Shown: piece after piece, positions 22,322 to 30,425 of the stretch
Layout of the letters: each line of letters opens with the position of its first letter
Numbering within the stretch: the stretch's first letter is position 1
NCBI RefSeq assembly: GCF_013362815.1
Contig: NZ_JABFVK010000005.1
Location: 1-41,857, forward strand
Length of the DNA: 41,857 bases
From: Hamadaea sp.
GTDB taxonomy: Bacteria > Actinomycetota > Actinomycetes > Mycobacteriales > Micromonosporaceae
Reading direction: 5' to 3'
Made by a program: the position numbers and the translations under genes
Notes under the pieces: generated by a model
Databases searched by the model: none
What the model saw: only the letters and a program-made list of their open reading frames with translations
Told to the model about the DNA's origin: nothing

Positions 22322-23350
22322 CTAGCTCAACGTCTGAACAATCCGCTGGTCGGAGCCGTCCACGACGACCTCGGCGAGAGCACCGTTCACCAGGGCGAGC
22401 TCCGGGGCGACGTGACCGCAGTCGACATCGAGGATGACCGGAATGTCCAGCTCACCGAACGCGAAGCGTACGGCGTCGTCCTGGGTGAACGAACCGGCTG
22501 CCGGGGCGTCCGTACGCCCGACGAGGATGGCGTTCGCGTGATCGAACCAGCCCGCCAGCCGCAGGCTGTACAGCTCTCGCGCAGCGTCCGGGGCGGCGTG
22601 CTCGCACACCTCGACGTAGACGATCAAGCCTTCCGGCGCATGCTCCTCGGCGAACCGCCGCACATCCCCGTACGGCGTACCGGCGAGGCACGCGATGGTC
22701 TCGACGCATCCGCCGATCAGCCGTCCGGTCGCCCGGACCGGTCCCGCGCCCGGATCGAGCAACCGCCACGAGCCCGGTCGATCCAGGTTCGGGTCGACCA
22801 GGTCGGGCTGACCGATGATGTCGTAGAAGCCGGGCGCCTTGTGGTGCGTCGACGCGCGTTGTTCCAGCACCGCACCCGGTTCCGCCGACAACGCGTCCAG
22901 GTAGTGCAGGATGCCGTCCGGCCGTCGCGTCGGCGTATGCATCAGGTTCTGCCCGTGCAGCGTCGCCACCCCGGTCCGCGTCGTCACCGCCAGCAACAGG
23001 GTGGAGATGTCGGAGTACCCGACCAGCCAGGCCGGATCGGATTCGGCGATCTTGGCGTAGTCCAGCCGTTCGACCAGGTCGACGGCCAGCTCGCCGCCCC
23101 ACGGCGGCACGACCGCGCCGATACCGGGATCGATGAGCATCGCCGTCAGCTCCGCCGCCCGCCGCTCCGCCGGCGCGGACACGATCCCGGAACCGTCCAT
23201 GCACTCGCCGACGGTGACCTCATAGCCGCGCTTCGCCAGGTCCGCGAGCACGAACTCGAGCCGCGGCCGGAACCGCTCGTCCACGCCGCTGGAGGGCGAG
23301 GTCACTCCGATCCGGTCGCCGGGTCGCAGCGGCGCGGGGAACTTGATCAC
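22322..23350 (-). CDS. S66 peptidase, LD-carboxypeptidase / MccF-like
   Basis: The GTG at 23350 is chosen because AAGGAG lies just upstream; an in-frame extension to 23503 has no site and crosses the divergent promoter region. The 342-residue protein shows the S66 layout: LRPGDRIGVTSPSSG at the N-terminus, the nucleophile Ser in LVGYSDIST, a Glu in VYVEVCEH, and a His in LDVDCGHVAPE. Family members cut L,D-bonds in peptidoglycan tetrapeptides or, in the MccF branch, inactivate microcin C-type aminoacyl nucleotides. The long central loop and the VEVCE segment look closer to MccF, but I cannot decide from motifs alone. It is cytosolic, with no signal peptide. Confidence 0.85.
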   Translation of the reverse strand: MIKFPAPLRPGDRIGVTSPSSGVDERFRPRLEFVLADLAKRGYEVTVGECMDGSGIVSAPAERRAAELTAMLIDPGIGAVVPPWGGELAVDLVERLDYAKIAESDPAWLVGYSDISTLLLAVTTRTGVATLHGQNLMHTPTRRPDGILHYLDALSAEPGAVLEQRASTHHKAPGFYDIIGQPDLVDPNLDRPGSWRLLDPGAGPVRATGRLIGGCVETIACLAGTPYGDVRRFAEEHAPEGLIVYVEVCEHAAPDAARELYSLRLAGWFDHANAILVGRTDAPAAGSFTQDDAVRFAFGELDIPVILDVDCGHVAPELALVNGALAEVVVDGSDQRIVQTLS

Positions 23351-23385
23351 GACGTCTCCTTCAGGCGCAGGCTGAAATCGTACTG

Positions 23386-23447
23386 TTTCATGATCAGGGG
23401 AAACTTTGCGGTGTGATAGCAACGCAGAATTGACCCTGATCATGGAA
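23386..23447. repeat. GATCATG-type inverted repeat in divergent promoter region
   Basis: TTTCATGATCAGGG (23386-23399) and CCCTGATCATGGAA (23434-23447) pair with one mismatch around 34 bases. The repeat sits between the divergent S66 peptidase and GHL10 genes. Related GATCATG palindromes occur at 34043, 40012 and 41750. Confidence 0.6.
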
Positions 23448-23490
23448 GCCGGACGCCGGACGCGCGGGTGCGCGTCGCGGCAACTCCGGA

Positions 23491-23496
23491 TAGAGT
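23491..23496 (+). promoter_or_regulatory. -10 box for a leaderless GHL10 mRNA
   Basis: TAGAGT at 23491-23496 ends 6 bases before the ATG at 23503, and no ribosome site is present. Confidence 0.5.
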
Positions 23497-23502
23497 CCGC
23501 CA

Positions 23503-25008
23503 ATGCGCGCGAGGTGGGTGTTCGCGGCGACGGCCTTGGCTCTGCTGGCGAGCCTGGGGCTGTGGGCGGCGGCCGACGTGAGCCGGCCGGGCCGGGCGAT
23601 CGGCGAGCAGGCGGCCGGGGCGGCGGTCAACCGCAACGCCTGCGGCCGGAGCGCACCCCGGGAACTGCGCGGCATGTGGCTGACCACGGTACGCAACATC
23701 GACTGGCCGAGCCGCCCGGGATTGCCCGAGGCCACCGTGAAGGCGGAGTACCAGCAGTGGCTGGATCTCGCCGTCAAGATGAACCACAATGCGATCTTCG
23801 TCCACGTACGCCCGAGCGGGGACGCGTTCTGGCCGAGCGAGTACGCCCCGTTCTCCTATTGGCTCACCGGTCGCAAGGACAACACGAACCCGGGCTGGGA
23901 TCCGCTGAACTACGCGATCGACGAAGCGCACAAGCGGGGCATCGAGTTCCACGCCTGGTTCAACCCGTACAAGGCGAGCCAGGATCCCGTCGTCCCCGTG
24001 GGCTATCCGCATCCGGAGTGGACGGTCACGTATCCGCTGAAAGCCGAGGAGCGGCACGCGTACTTCGATCCGGGGATCCCGGAGGCGCGCAAGTGGGTCG
24101 AGGACTCCATCCTCGAATCGGTGCGCAAGTACGACCTCGACGGCGTGCACTTCGACGACTTCTTCTACCCGTACCCGAAGGCTGGGCAGGAGTTCCCCGA
24201 TCAGGCGAGCTACGCCGAGTACGGCGGCGGCAAGAACAAGAACGACTGGCGGCGCGACAACGTCAACCTCCTCGTGCGGGAGACCTACGAGCGCATCAAG
24301 CAGACCAAGCCCTGGGTACGCTTCGGGATCAGCCCGTTCGGCATCTGGCGCAACGACGACAGCGACCGCCGCGGCTCGGCCACCCAGGGACTGGAGAGTT
24401 ACGCGGCGATCTACGCCGACACGCGTACCTGGGTTGAGGAGGGCTGGCTCGACTACATCGTGCCGCAGCTCTACTGGTACATCGGCTTCAAGATCGCCGA
24501 CTACGCGGTGCTGCTGCGCTGGTGGACCGAGCTGGTCAAGGGCACCGACGTCCAGCTCTACATCGGACAGGCCGACTATCGCATCAACAACGCCGGGGTC
24601 TGGAAGGATCCCGGGGAACTGGAACGGCAGATCGCCCTCAACCAGAAGTCGGGCGTCCTCGGTAGCATCCACTTCAGCGCCAAAAGCGTGCGTACCGACA
24701 AGCTGGGCGCGGTGACGCGCTACCGCGACGCGCACAACGCGACGCCAGCGCTCATTCCCGTCTCGGCGCGACTCAAGGCCGATCCACCGCTCGCTCCCAC
24801 CCTGGTGGTACGCCGAACGGCGGAACACACCACGATCAGCTGGCGTCCCACCGAATCCGGCCCGAAGGCGTACCGGTATGCGGTGTATCGGGACGGGGTT
24901 CTCGTGGCGACCGTTCCGGCCGGAACGCGTACTTGGACCGACGGAGCGTCAACGGGAAGTTACTGCGTGACGGCGCTCGACCGGTCGTGGAACGAAAGCC
25001 GAGCCTGA
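23503..25008 (+). CDS. Exported GHL10-family glycoside hydrolase-like protein with Fn3-like C-terminus
   Basis: The product has 501 residues. It has an N-terminal signal or anchor (residues about 5-25). The main domain opens RELRGMWLTTVRNIDWPSRPG, the hallmark of the GHL10 (formerly DUF187) family of TIM-barrel hydrolase-like proteins; other landmarks are HVRPSGDAFWPSEYAP, FHAWFNPYKA, DGVHFDDFFYPYP and PQLYWYIG. The last 80 residues (from LAPTLVVRRTAEHTTISWRP) look like a fibronectin type III domain. Family members act on cell-wall or extracellular polysaccharides, but the substrate is generally unknown. It is divergent from the S66 peptidase, which suggests a shared cell-wall context. Confidence 0.87.
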   Translation: MRARWVFAATALALLASLGLWAAADVSRPGRAIGEQAAGAAVNRNACGRSAPRELRGMWLTTVRNIDWPSRPGLPEATVKAEYQQWLDLAVKMNHNAIFVHVRPSGDAFWPSEYAPFSYWLTGRKDNTNPGWDPLNYAIDEAHKRGIEFHAWFNPYKASQDPVVPVGYPHPEWTVTYPLKAEERHAYFDPGIPEARKWVEDSILESVRKYDLDGVHFDDFFYPYPKAGQEFPDQASYAEYGGGKNKNDWRRDNVNLLVRETYERIKQTKPWVRFGISPFGIWRNDDSDRRGSATQGLESYAAIYADTRTWVEEGWLDYIVPQLYWYIGFKIADYAVLLRWWTELVKGTDVQLYIGQADYRINNAGVWKDPGELERQIALNQKSGVLGSIHFSAKSVRTDKLGAVTRYRDAHNATPALIPVSARLKADPPLAPTLVVRRTAEHTTISWRPTESGPKAYRYAVYRDGVLVATVPAGTRTWTDGASTGSYCVTALDRSWNESRA

Positions 25009-25021
25009 ATACTGCGGTAAG

Positions 25022-25046
25022 CGGTGATCATCGCCTACGATCACCG
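25022..25046. promoter_or_regulatory. Palindrome with embedded -10 candidate before the conservon
   Basis: CGGTGATC (25022-25029) and GATCACCG (25039-25046) are perfect arms around 9 bases. TACGAT at 25036-25041 could be the -10 of the conservon promoter, which would make the palindrome an operator. It could equally act as a hairpin ending the GHL10 transcript. Confidence 0.45.
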
Positions 25047-25103
25047 GGTCGCTCCCCCCAAGCGGCTCCCCTCAGTATTCCAAGCCCGCCCAAGAGGTCA
25101 TCT

Positions 25104-27437
25104 GTGAACAGACCCCTTCTCCTCCGGCGTACCTGGACGATCCGGTCGCGGGTTCTGCTGCTGTTGCTGGCGCCGTTGCTGCCGCTCGTCGGCATGTGGG
25201 CGTTCAGCACGTCGCTGTCGGTGTCGGCCGCCGGCAACCTGCTCGACGCGCAGACCAACGCCGAGAACGGAGCACTGCCCGCCGGTGCGGTCGCGTACTA
25301 CTTGGAACAGGAACGGAAACAATCGGCTCAACTGCTGGGCGGCGACAGCAGTGTGGCCGGTGCGCTGAAGGATCAACGGGCCCGCACCGACCAGCAGGTC
25401 GCCAAGCTGCGGCAGCTGGCCGAAGGCGACGATCTGCAGAGCTCGGCCTCCCCGGCGGCACTACAGCGCATCGGCGAGATGCTGACCGCGTTGGACTCCC
25501 TGCCGACCGCCCGCGCCTCGGTGGACACCGCTCGGTACTCGCGGCTCCAGGCGGTCAACGCGTACACGGCGATCATCGAGAAGGCGTTCGCGGTGTTCGC
25601 CACCGCGATCGAAGTCGACGATCACACCTTGGCCCGGGCGTCGACGACGACCGCCACGATCAACGAGGCCCGTGACCTGTTCTCGCTGGAGGACGCGCTG
25701 ATCAGCGGGGTACTGGCGGCGGGCGGCAGCTACGCGCCCGGCGAACGCGGTCTGATCGTGCAGGCGATCGGCGCACAACGCCAGCTCTACGAGGTCGGTA
25801 CGCGCGCACTGCTGCCGCAGGACGCCGAGACCTACCAGCAGATCGTCACGAGTGAGGCGTACGCCCGCATCCGCGCGGCCGAAGACAAGATCACCGAGTC
25901 CACTGCCGGCAAGCTGCCTGGCATCGATCGGAAGCAGTGGGAGTCCGACGTCACGGCGGTGAACCTGGAACTGTCGCATCTGGAGGATCAGATCGCCGGG
26001 CGGGCCATCGAGGCGGCCACCCCGGCGGCGACCCGGATCATCCTGCGGCTGCTCATCGCCGGTCTGCTCGGTCTGCTGCTGATCATCGGCCTGGTGTTCC
26101 TGTCGATCCGGATCGCCCGGTCGATCATCCGGCGCATTCACGAGCTGCGCGCGGAGGCGCTCGACGTCGCCGAACGAAAGCTGCCCGACGTCGTCCGCCG
26201 ATTGCGCCGGGGCGACGAGGTCGACGTGGACGCCGAGGCTCCCCCGCTCACTCCGGCCGACGACGAACTGGGCCAACTCGGCGGCGCGTTCGCCGAGATG
26301 CAGCGTACGGCGATCGCGGCGGCGGTTCAGGAGGCGCATCTGCGGGCCGGTCTCAACCAGGTCTTCCTGAACCTGGGCCGGCGCAGCCAGGTGCTGGTCC
26401 ACCGGCAGTTGTCGCTGCTCGACGCGATGGAACGCCGGGTCACCGATCCGCAGGATCTCGAGGAGCTCTACCGGATCGACCACCTCGGCACCCGGCTGCG
26501 CCGTCACTCGGAAGACCTGGTCATCCTGGCGGGCGCGGTGCCGGGCCGCGGCTGGCGCAACCCCGTCCCGCTGCACGACGTGCTTCGCTCGGCCGTGTCC
26601 GAAGTAGAGGAATACACCCGGATCACTCTGATCCCGCTGCCCGAGCTCGCGCTCGTCGGCCGGGCCGTCAGCGACGTCGTGCACCTGATCGCCGAGCTGC
26701 TGGAGAACGCCACGGCGTTCTCGCCGCGCGACACCCACGTGCAGCTGTCCGGGCAGCTGGTCCCGAACGGGTTCGCCGTGGAGATCGAGGACCGCGGCGT
26801 CGGCCTGCCCCAGGAGGCGATCGACGAGGCCAACGAGCGGCTCGCCGACCCGCCGGACTTCGATCCCGCGCACAGCTCGCGGCTCGGCCTGTTCGTGGTG
26901 GCGCGGCTCGCCGTGCGGCACGGCATCAAGGTCACCCTCCGGCCGTCGCCCTATGGCGGCGTCACGGCGGTCGCGCTGCTGCCGCGCGAGCTCGTGGTCG
27001 ACGAACGGTCCGCGCAAGGCGAACTCACGGCGGCCCGCCCACCCGTCGCGGTGGCCGCTCTTCCGTCAGGAAGCGGTGATACGCACAACGGAGCAGGCGT
27101 CGTCGCCACGTTGCCAGCGCCCGCCCTCGTCGACGAGGCCACCGCGGAACAGCCCATGATCGTGGTGGAACAGCCGATGATCGCCGCGCCTCAACCGGTG
27201 AGCGGGCCGCATCAGCTCAGTCCCGAAGGACTCCCGATGCGGCAGCGTCAAGCAAACCTCGCGCCACAGTTGCGCGTACAAAATGCTGAAGAAGAACGAC
27301 CCGCGCGGACCTCGCGGCCGGCTGAAGCGAGCCGGACGATGCTGTCCTCCCTGCAAGCCGGCACGAACCGCGGCCGGGCCGAGGCCGCGCAGCAGGCGGA
27401 CGTGTCTTCGTTGGATGGTTCGGAGGAGCAGGAATGA
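25104..27437 (+). CDS. cvnA: Conservon sensor kinase-like protein (CvnA type)
   Basis: The product has 777 residues. The GTG at 25104 follows AGAGG and directly precedes the first membrane segment; a longer frame from 24933 would run back into the GHL10 gene. TM1 is at about 10-40. An all-helical extracellular domain of about 270 residues resembles the nitrate/nitrite-sensing (NIT) type, and TM2 (LLIAGLLGLLLIIGLVFLSIRI) leads into a HAMP-like segment. A helical region with DHLGTRLRRHSED stands where the phosphoacceptor His would be, then a histidine-kinase ATPase fold follows: LLENATAFSPRD (N box) and VEIEDRGVGLP (G1). The C-terminal 200 residues are disordered. It heads a four-gene operon with overlaps. 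CvnA proteins sense membrane signals and work with CvnB-D. Confidence 0.9.
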   Translation: MNRPLLLRRTWTIRSRVLLLLLAPLLPLVGMWAFSTSLSVSAAGNLLDAQTNAENGALPAGAVAYYLEQERKQSAQLLGGDSSVAGALKDQRARTDQQVAKLRQLAEGDDLQSSASPAALQRIGEMLTALDSLPTARASVDTARYSRLQAVNAYTAIIEKAFAVFATAIEVDDHTLARASTTTATINEARDLFSLEDALISGVLAAGGSYAPGERGLIVQAIGAQRQLYEVGTRALLPQDAETYQQIVTSEAYARIRAAEDKITESTAGKLPGIDRKQWESDVTAVNLELSHLEDQIAGRAIEAATPAATRIILRLLIAGLLGLLLIIGLVFLSIRIARSIIRRIHELRAEALDVAERKLPDVVRRLRRGDEVDVDAEAPPLTPADDELGQLGGAFAEMQRTAIAAAVQEAHLRAGLNQVFLNLGRRSQVLVHRQLSLLDAMERRVTDPQDLEELYRIDHLGTRLRRHSEDLVILAGAVPGRGWRNPVPLHDVLRSAVSEVEEYTRITLIPLPELALVGRAVSDVVHLIAELLENATAFSPRDTHVQLSGQLVPNGFAVEIEDRGVGLPQEAIDEANERLADPPDFDPAHSSRLGLFVVARLAVRHGIKVTLRPSPYGGVTAVALLPRELVVDERSAQGELTAARPPVAVAALPSGSGDTHNGAGVVATLPAPALVDEATAEQPMIVVEQPMIAAPQPVSGPHQLSPEGLPMRQRQANLAPQLRVQNAEEERPARTSRPAEASRTMLSSLQAGTNRGRAEAAQQADVSSLDGSEEQE

Positions 27438-27838
27438 GCAACCCCGCCCACGGGCTGGACTGGCTGATCGACGACTTCGTGGCCCGGGTGCCCGCGGCCC
27501 AGCAGGCCGTGGTCTTGTCGGTGGACGGCCTGCTGATGGGCGCGTCGCGCAACCTGGCGCAGGCCGAGGCCGAGCACATGGCGGCGGTCGCGGCCGGTTT
27601 CGCGAGCCTGTCGCGCAGTGCGGGACGGCACTTCCAGCGCGGACCGGTACGCCAGACCATCATCGAGATGGAGACCGCCTTCCTGCTCGTGACCTCGGCC
27701 GGGCAGGGTTCCTGCCTCGCGGTGCTCGCCGCGGCCGACTCCGACATCGGCATGGTCGCCTACGAGATGGCGATGCTGGTCGAGCGGATCGGCCACAACC
27801 TGGCGACGCAGCCCCGAAGCACGGCGAATGCGCGCTGA
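27434..27838 (+). CDS. cvnB: Roadblock/LC7 protein (CvnB type)
   Basis: The product is a 134-residue Roadblock/LC7-domain protein: GLDWLIDDFVARVPAAQQAVVLSVDGLLMG, then a beta-alpha-beta pattern ending GMVAYEMAMLVERIG. The ATG overlaps the kinase-like gene's stop (ATGA, 27434-27437). Roadblock proteins bind small GTPases of the CvnD/MglA type and act as dimeric scaffolds or GTPase-activating partners, so this is the expected second member of a conservon. Confidence 0.92.
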   Translation: MSNPAHGLDWLIDDFVARVPAAQQAVVLSVDGLLMGASRNLAQAEAEHMAAVAAGFASLSRSAGRHFQRGPVRQTIIEMETAFLLVTSAGQGSCLAVLAAADSDIGMVAYEMAMLVERIGHNLATQPRSTANAR

Positions 27839-28217
27839 CGGCGAGCGCCCCGAGTCGCACGACTGGCTGGACGACGACGCCGGCCCGCTCGTGCGATCCT
27901 TCGCGCTCACCGGCGGCCGGGCCAAACCCGGTGCGGCGACGTTCGACCTGCTCAGCCACGTGACGGCCGCGCCGTTCGCGGTGCAGCGCAGCACCATCCA
28001 CCTGCAGCCGGAGCACCGGGCCATCCTCGCCCGCGCTCGCGATCCGGTCTCGGTCGCCGAACTCGCCTCGCACCTCGGCTACGGCCTGGGCGTGGTCCGC
28101 GTGCTCCTGGCCGACCTACTGGAGGCGGGCGCGATCACCAAGGTCGACGCCCCCTCCGACCACCTTCCCGACGACGACGTACTCCAGGCGGTGATCCATG
28201 GCCTCCGAACCAGCTGA
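27828..28217 (+). CDS. cvnC: DUF742 protein (CvnC type)
   Basis: The product is a 129-residue DUF742 protein. It has the usual N-terminal VRSFALTGGRAKPG segment and a winged-helix-like C-terminus (PEHRAILARARDPVSVAELASHL ... GVVRVLLADLLEAGAI). It overlaps cvnB by 11 bases. Its fixed place between the roadblock and GTPase genes identifies it. The role in other conservons is as part of the membrane complex with CvnA, B and D. Confidence 0.92.
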   Translation: MRADGERPESHDWLDDDAGPLVRSFALTGGRAKPGAATFDLLSHVTAAPFAVQRSTIHLQPEHRAILARARDPVSVAELASHLGYGLGVVRVLLADLLEAGAITKVDAPSDHLPDDDVLQAVIHGLRTS

Positions 28218-28785
28218 CGGCCGGGCGCGGCCGGTGCCGACGGCGATCAAGATCCTGATCGCGGGCGGCTTCGGCGTAGGCAAGACCACGCTCGTGGGTG
28301 CGGTGAGCGAGATCCTGCCACTGCATACCGAGGAAGTTCTGACGTCGGAGAGCATGGTCTCCGACGATCTGTCCGGAGTGGAGGGGAAGACCACCACGAC
28401 GGTCACGATGGACTTCGGCCGGATCACGTTCGGCGACAACGTCGTGCTCTACCTCTTCGGCACCCCCGGCCAGGACCGGTTCTGGTTCCTGTGGGACGAG
28501 CTGGCCCTCGGCGCGCTCGGCGCGGTGGTGCTCGCCGACACCCGGCGGCTGGCCGACTGCTTCCCGTCGATCGACTACTTCGAACGGCGCGAGACCCCGT
28601 TCATCGTGGCGGTGAACTGCTTCTACGGCGAGCAGCCGTTCGAGGCCGACGCCGTACGCAACGCGCTCGCGCTGGACCCGAACGTTCCGCTGGTCATGTG
28701 CGACGTACGCGATCGCAAGTCCGGCCGGGAAGTACTCATCGCCCTGATCGAGCACGTGCGATCGCTCCGGCTGGCCCGCCTCTGA
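28198..28785 (+). CDS. cvnD: Conservon GTPase (CvnD type)
   Basis: The product is a 195-residue Ras-like ATP/GTP-binding protein. The P-loop is AGGFGVGKTT, switch I is in the region around LTSESMVSDDLSGVEGK, and the switch II segment is LFGTPGQDRFWF. The base-recognition position reads VAVNCFYG rather than NKxD, as is common in CvnD proteins. It overlaps cvnC by 20 bases and is the last gene of the operon; the composite hairpin repeat 60 bases downstream probably also ends the transcript. It cycles nucleotide state with CvnB as partner. Confidence 0.92.
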   Translation: MASEPADGRARPVPTAIKILIAGGFGVGKTTLVGAVSEILPLHTEEVLTSESMVSDDLSGVEGKTTTTVTMDFGRITFGDNVVLYLFGTPGQDRFWFLWDELALGALGAVVLADTRRLADCFPSIDYFERRETPFIVAVNCFYGEQPFEADAVRNALALDPNVPLVMCDVRDRKSGREVLIALIEHVRSLRLARL

Positions 28786-28789
28786 CCTC

Positions 28790-28900
28790 TTGGCGCCTCC
28801 GCGCTTTGGCGCCTCCGCGCTTTGGCGCCTCCGCGCTTTGGCGCTGGATCAGGGTTCTGGGTCGAATCTTGGGTCGTGATTCGACCCAGAACCCTGATCC
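28790..28900 (+). repeat. Composite palindrome-plus-tail repeat, copy 2 (after conservon)
   Basis: Three 16-base tandem units (TTGGCGCCTCCGCGCT) at 28790-28837 plus half a unit to 28845 lead into a perfect 23-bp inverted repeat. Its arms are at 28846-28868 and 28878-28900, starting GGATCAGGGTTCTGGG, with a 9-base loop. The hairpin and the adjoining CTTTGGCGCTG match copy 1 in the ABC gene, and one arm position is changed on both sides (C-G to T-A). It probably also works as the conservon terminator. Confidence 0.9.
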
Positions 28901-28943
28901 GCTTCTCGGGCAGTATCCGGGAGCAAGCCCCACGAACCCCCGC

Positions 28944-28962
28944 TATAGGGCACGATATCCGT
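28944..28962 (+). promoter_or_regulatory. Promoter element of the first L,D-transpeptidase
   Basis: TATAGGGCACGATATCCGT at 28944-28962 resembles TTTAAGGCACGATAGATCG near 30357-30375 ahead of the second transpeptidase. The shared GGCACGATA and similar distances to each start suggest a duplicated promoter with a -10 at or next to CGATA. Confidence 0.45.
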
Positions 28963-28989
28963 GAAGCGGACATAACGGGGGGCAGCGGG

Positions 28990-30294
28990 ATGGCTGGGTT
29001 CCGAGCGATGATCATGGTCGCCGTACTGGGTGGCGCGACAGCGTTGGCGGGTTGCACCGCCACGAAACACGACGCCCAGCCGACGCCGAGCGCCGAAGTA
29101 CCCCAGGAGAACCTGGCGCTCAGCGTGAGCCCCGCCGACCGGGCGGCCGGCGTACCGGTGAGCGCGGAGATCGGCATCAAACTCGGCGCGGGCATGGTCG
29201 ACGGAGTCGACGTACGCGATGCCGCCGGGCAGCAGATCGCCGGCACGTTACGACCGGACGCATCGGCCTGGGTGCCCGCGACTCCGCTCAAGTACGCCCA
29301 GCGCTACACCGCCACGGTGACCGCCGTCGGCACGCGTACGCACCACGAGTCCAAGTCGGTCGTGTTCACCACGATGGCGCAGCCGTCCCAACTGGAGAGC
29401 GTCGGCTTCTACCTGTTCGACGGCAAGGAGTACGGCATCGGCATGCCGATTCCGATCGAGTTCATGCGGGACGTCCCGGTGAGCCTGCGGGCGGCGGTGC
29501 AGAAGCGGTTCTTCGTCACCAGCGACCCGCCGCAGCCCGGCGCATGGCACTGGTTCAGCCCGACCCAGGTGCAGTACCGCCCGGCGACGTACTGGCAGCC
29601 CGGCACGAAGCTGACCGTCCGGCTGGGCCTCAAGGGACAGGCGCTCGGCGGCGGCTACTACGGCGACGAGGACAAGATCGCCCGCGTACGCATCTCGAAC
29701 GACCGGGTCGAGGTCAAGGTGACCAACCACCCGAAGCAGCTGCAGGTGATCAAGAACGGCCAAGTGATCAAGACGATGCCGGTCAGCCTGGGCAAGCCCA
29801 GCACCCCGTCGTCCAGCGGGCACATGGTCGTCATGGAGCAGGCGTACACGTATCGGTTCGACACCCGCGGCGAGCCGAACGGCGGCTACGTCGTGGACGT
29901 CAACTACGCCCAGCGCCTCACCTGGGGCGGCGAGTTCATCCACTCCGCACCGTGGAGCGTCGGCGACCAGGGGTACACCAACGTCTCGCACGGCTGTGTG
30001 AACGTCGGGCCGGGCAACGCCTCTTACCTGTTCACCGTGATGAAGGTCGGTACGCCGGTCACCATCAGCGGCACCGAGGTGAAACTCGCCCCGGGCAACG
30101 GCTGGACGGTGTGGGACATGGACTGGCCGACCTTCCTCAAGGGCAGCGCCGTCCCGGTCACCTCCGAGGTCGCCGACGCGGTCGCGTACGAGCCGTATCC
30201 GAAGCCGAAGCCGACCGCCACGGTCGCACCGAGCCCCGCTCCGGGATCCGTCGGAAACGCCCAGATGGGGACACCTACTCCCTCGGCCAGCTGA
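28990..30294 (+). CDS. L,D-transpeptidase lipoprotein (YkuD), paralogue 1
   Basis: The product has 434 residues. The ATG at 28990 follows GGGGG and gives a lipoprotein signal with lipobox LAGC. Two Ig-like domains (about 45-265) precede a YkuD catalytic domain (from about 240). Its active-site motif is SHGCVNVGPG with Cys336, and the upstream His is in FIHSAPWSVG. A Pro-rich tail ends the protein. This is the Ldt architecture of mycobacterial LdtMt2/LppS, which makes 3-3 cross-links in peptidoglycan at the outer face of the membrane. It is followed by a paralogue on the same strand. Confidence 0.93.
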   Translation: MAGFRAMIMVAVLGGATALAGCTATKHDAQPTPSAEVPQENLALSVSPADRAAGVPVSAEIGIKLGAGMVDGVDVRDAAGQQIAGTLRPDASAWVPATPLKYAQRYTATVTAVGTRTHHESKSVVFTTMAQPSQLESVGFYLFDGKEYGIGMPIPIEFMRDVPVSLRAAVQKRFFVTSDPPQPGAWHWFSPTQVQYRPATYWQPGTKLTVRLGLKGQALGGGYYGDEDKIARVRISNDRVEVKVTNHPKQLQVIKNGQVIKTMPVSLGKPSTPSSSGHMVVMEQAYTYRFDTRGEPNGGYVVDVNYAQRLTWGGEFIHSAPWSVGDQGYTNVSHGCVNVGPGNASYLFTVMKVGTPVTISGTEVKLAPGNGWTVWDMDWPTFLKGSAVPVTSEVADAVAYEPYPKPKPTATVAPSPAPGSVGNAQMGTPTPSAS

Positions 30295-30425
30295 ATCCGG
30301 CGTACGAACGGCGTGTTTTCCTTCACCACCGGCAACGAGTCCTTGTCGCGCCACGTCTTTAAGGCACGATAGATCGTCGAAAGCGAACCAAGATCGGGTT
30401 CGCGGAGCCGATGGATGAGGGGCAC

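Noticed and set aside
19810-22437. An 875-codon open frame on the plus strand opposite secA2
   Set aside because: It is the antisense shadow of a gene with full SecA motifs; its product is His/Arg/Asp-biased with no domain and no ribosome site.
23440-24828. Long minus-strand frame opposite the GHL10 gene
   Set aside because: The GHL10 family motifs are on the plus strand; the antisense product is low-complexity.
28790-28900. CRISPR or riboswitch after the conservon
   Set aside because: The 16-base units are directly adjacent with no spacers, and the hairpin recurs inside a coding gene, which fits a repeat element.
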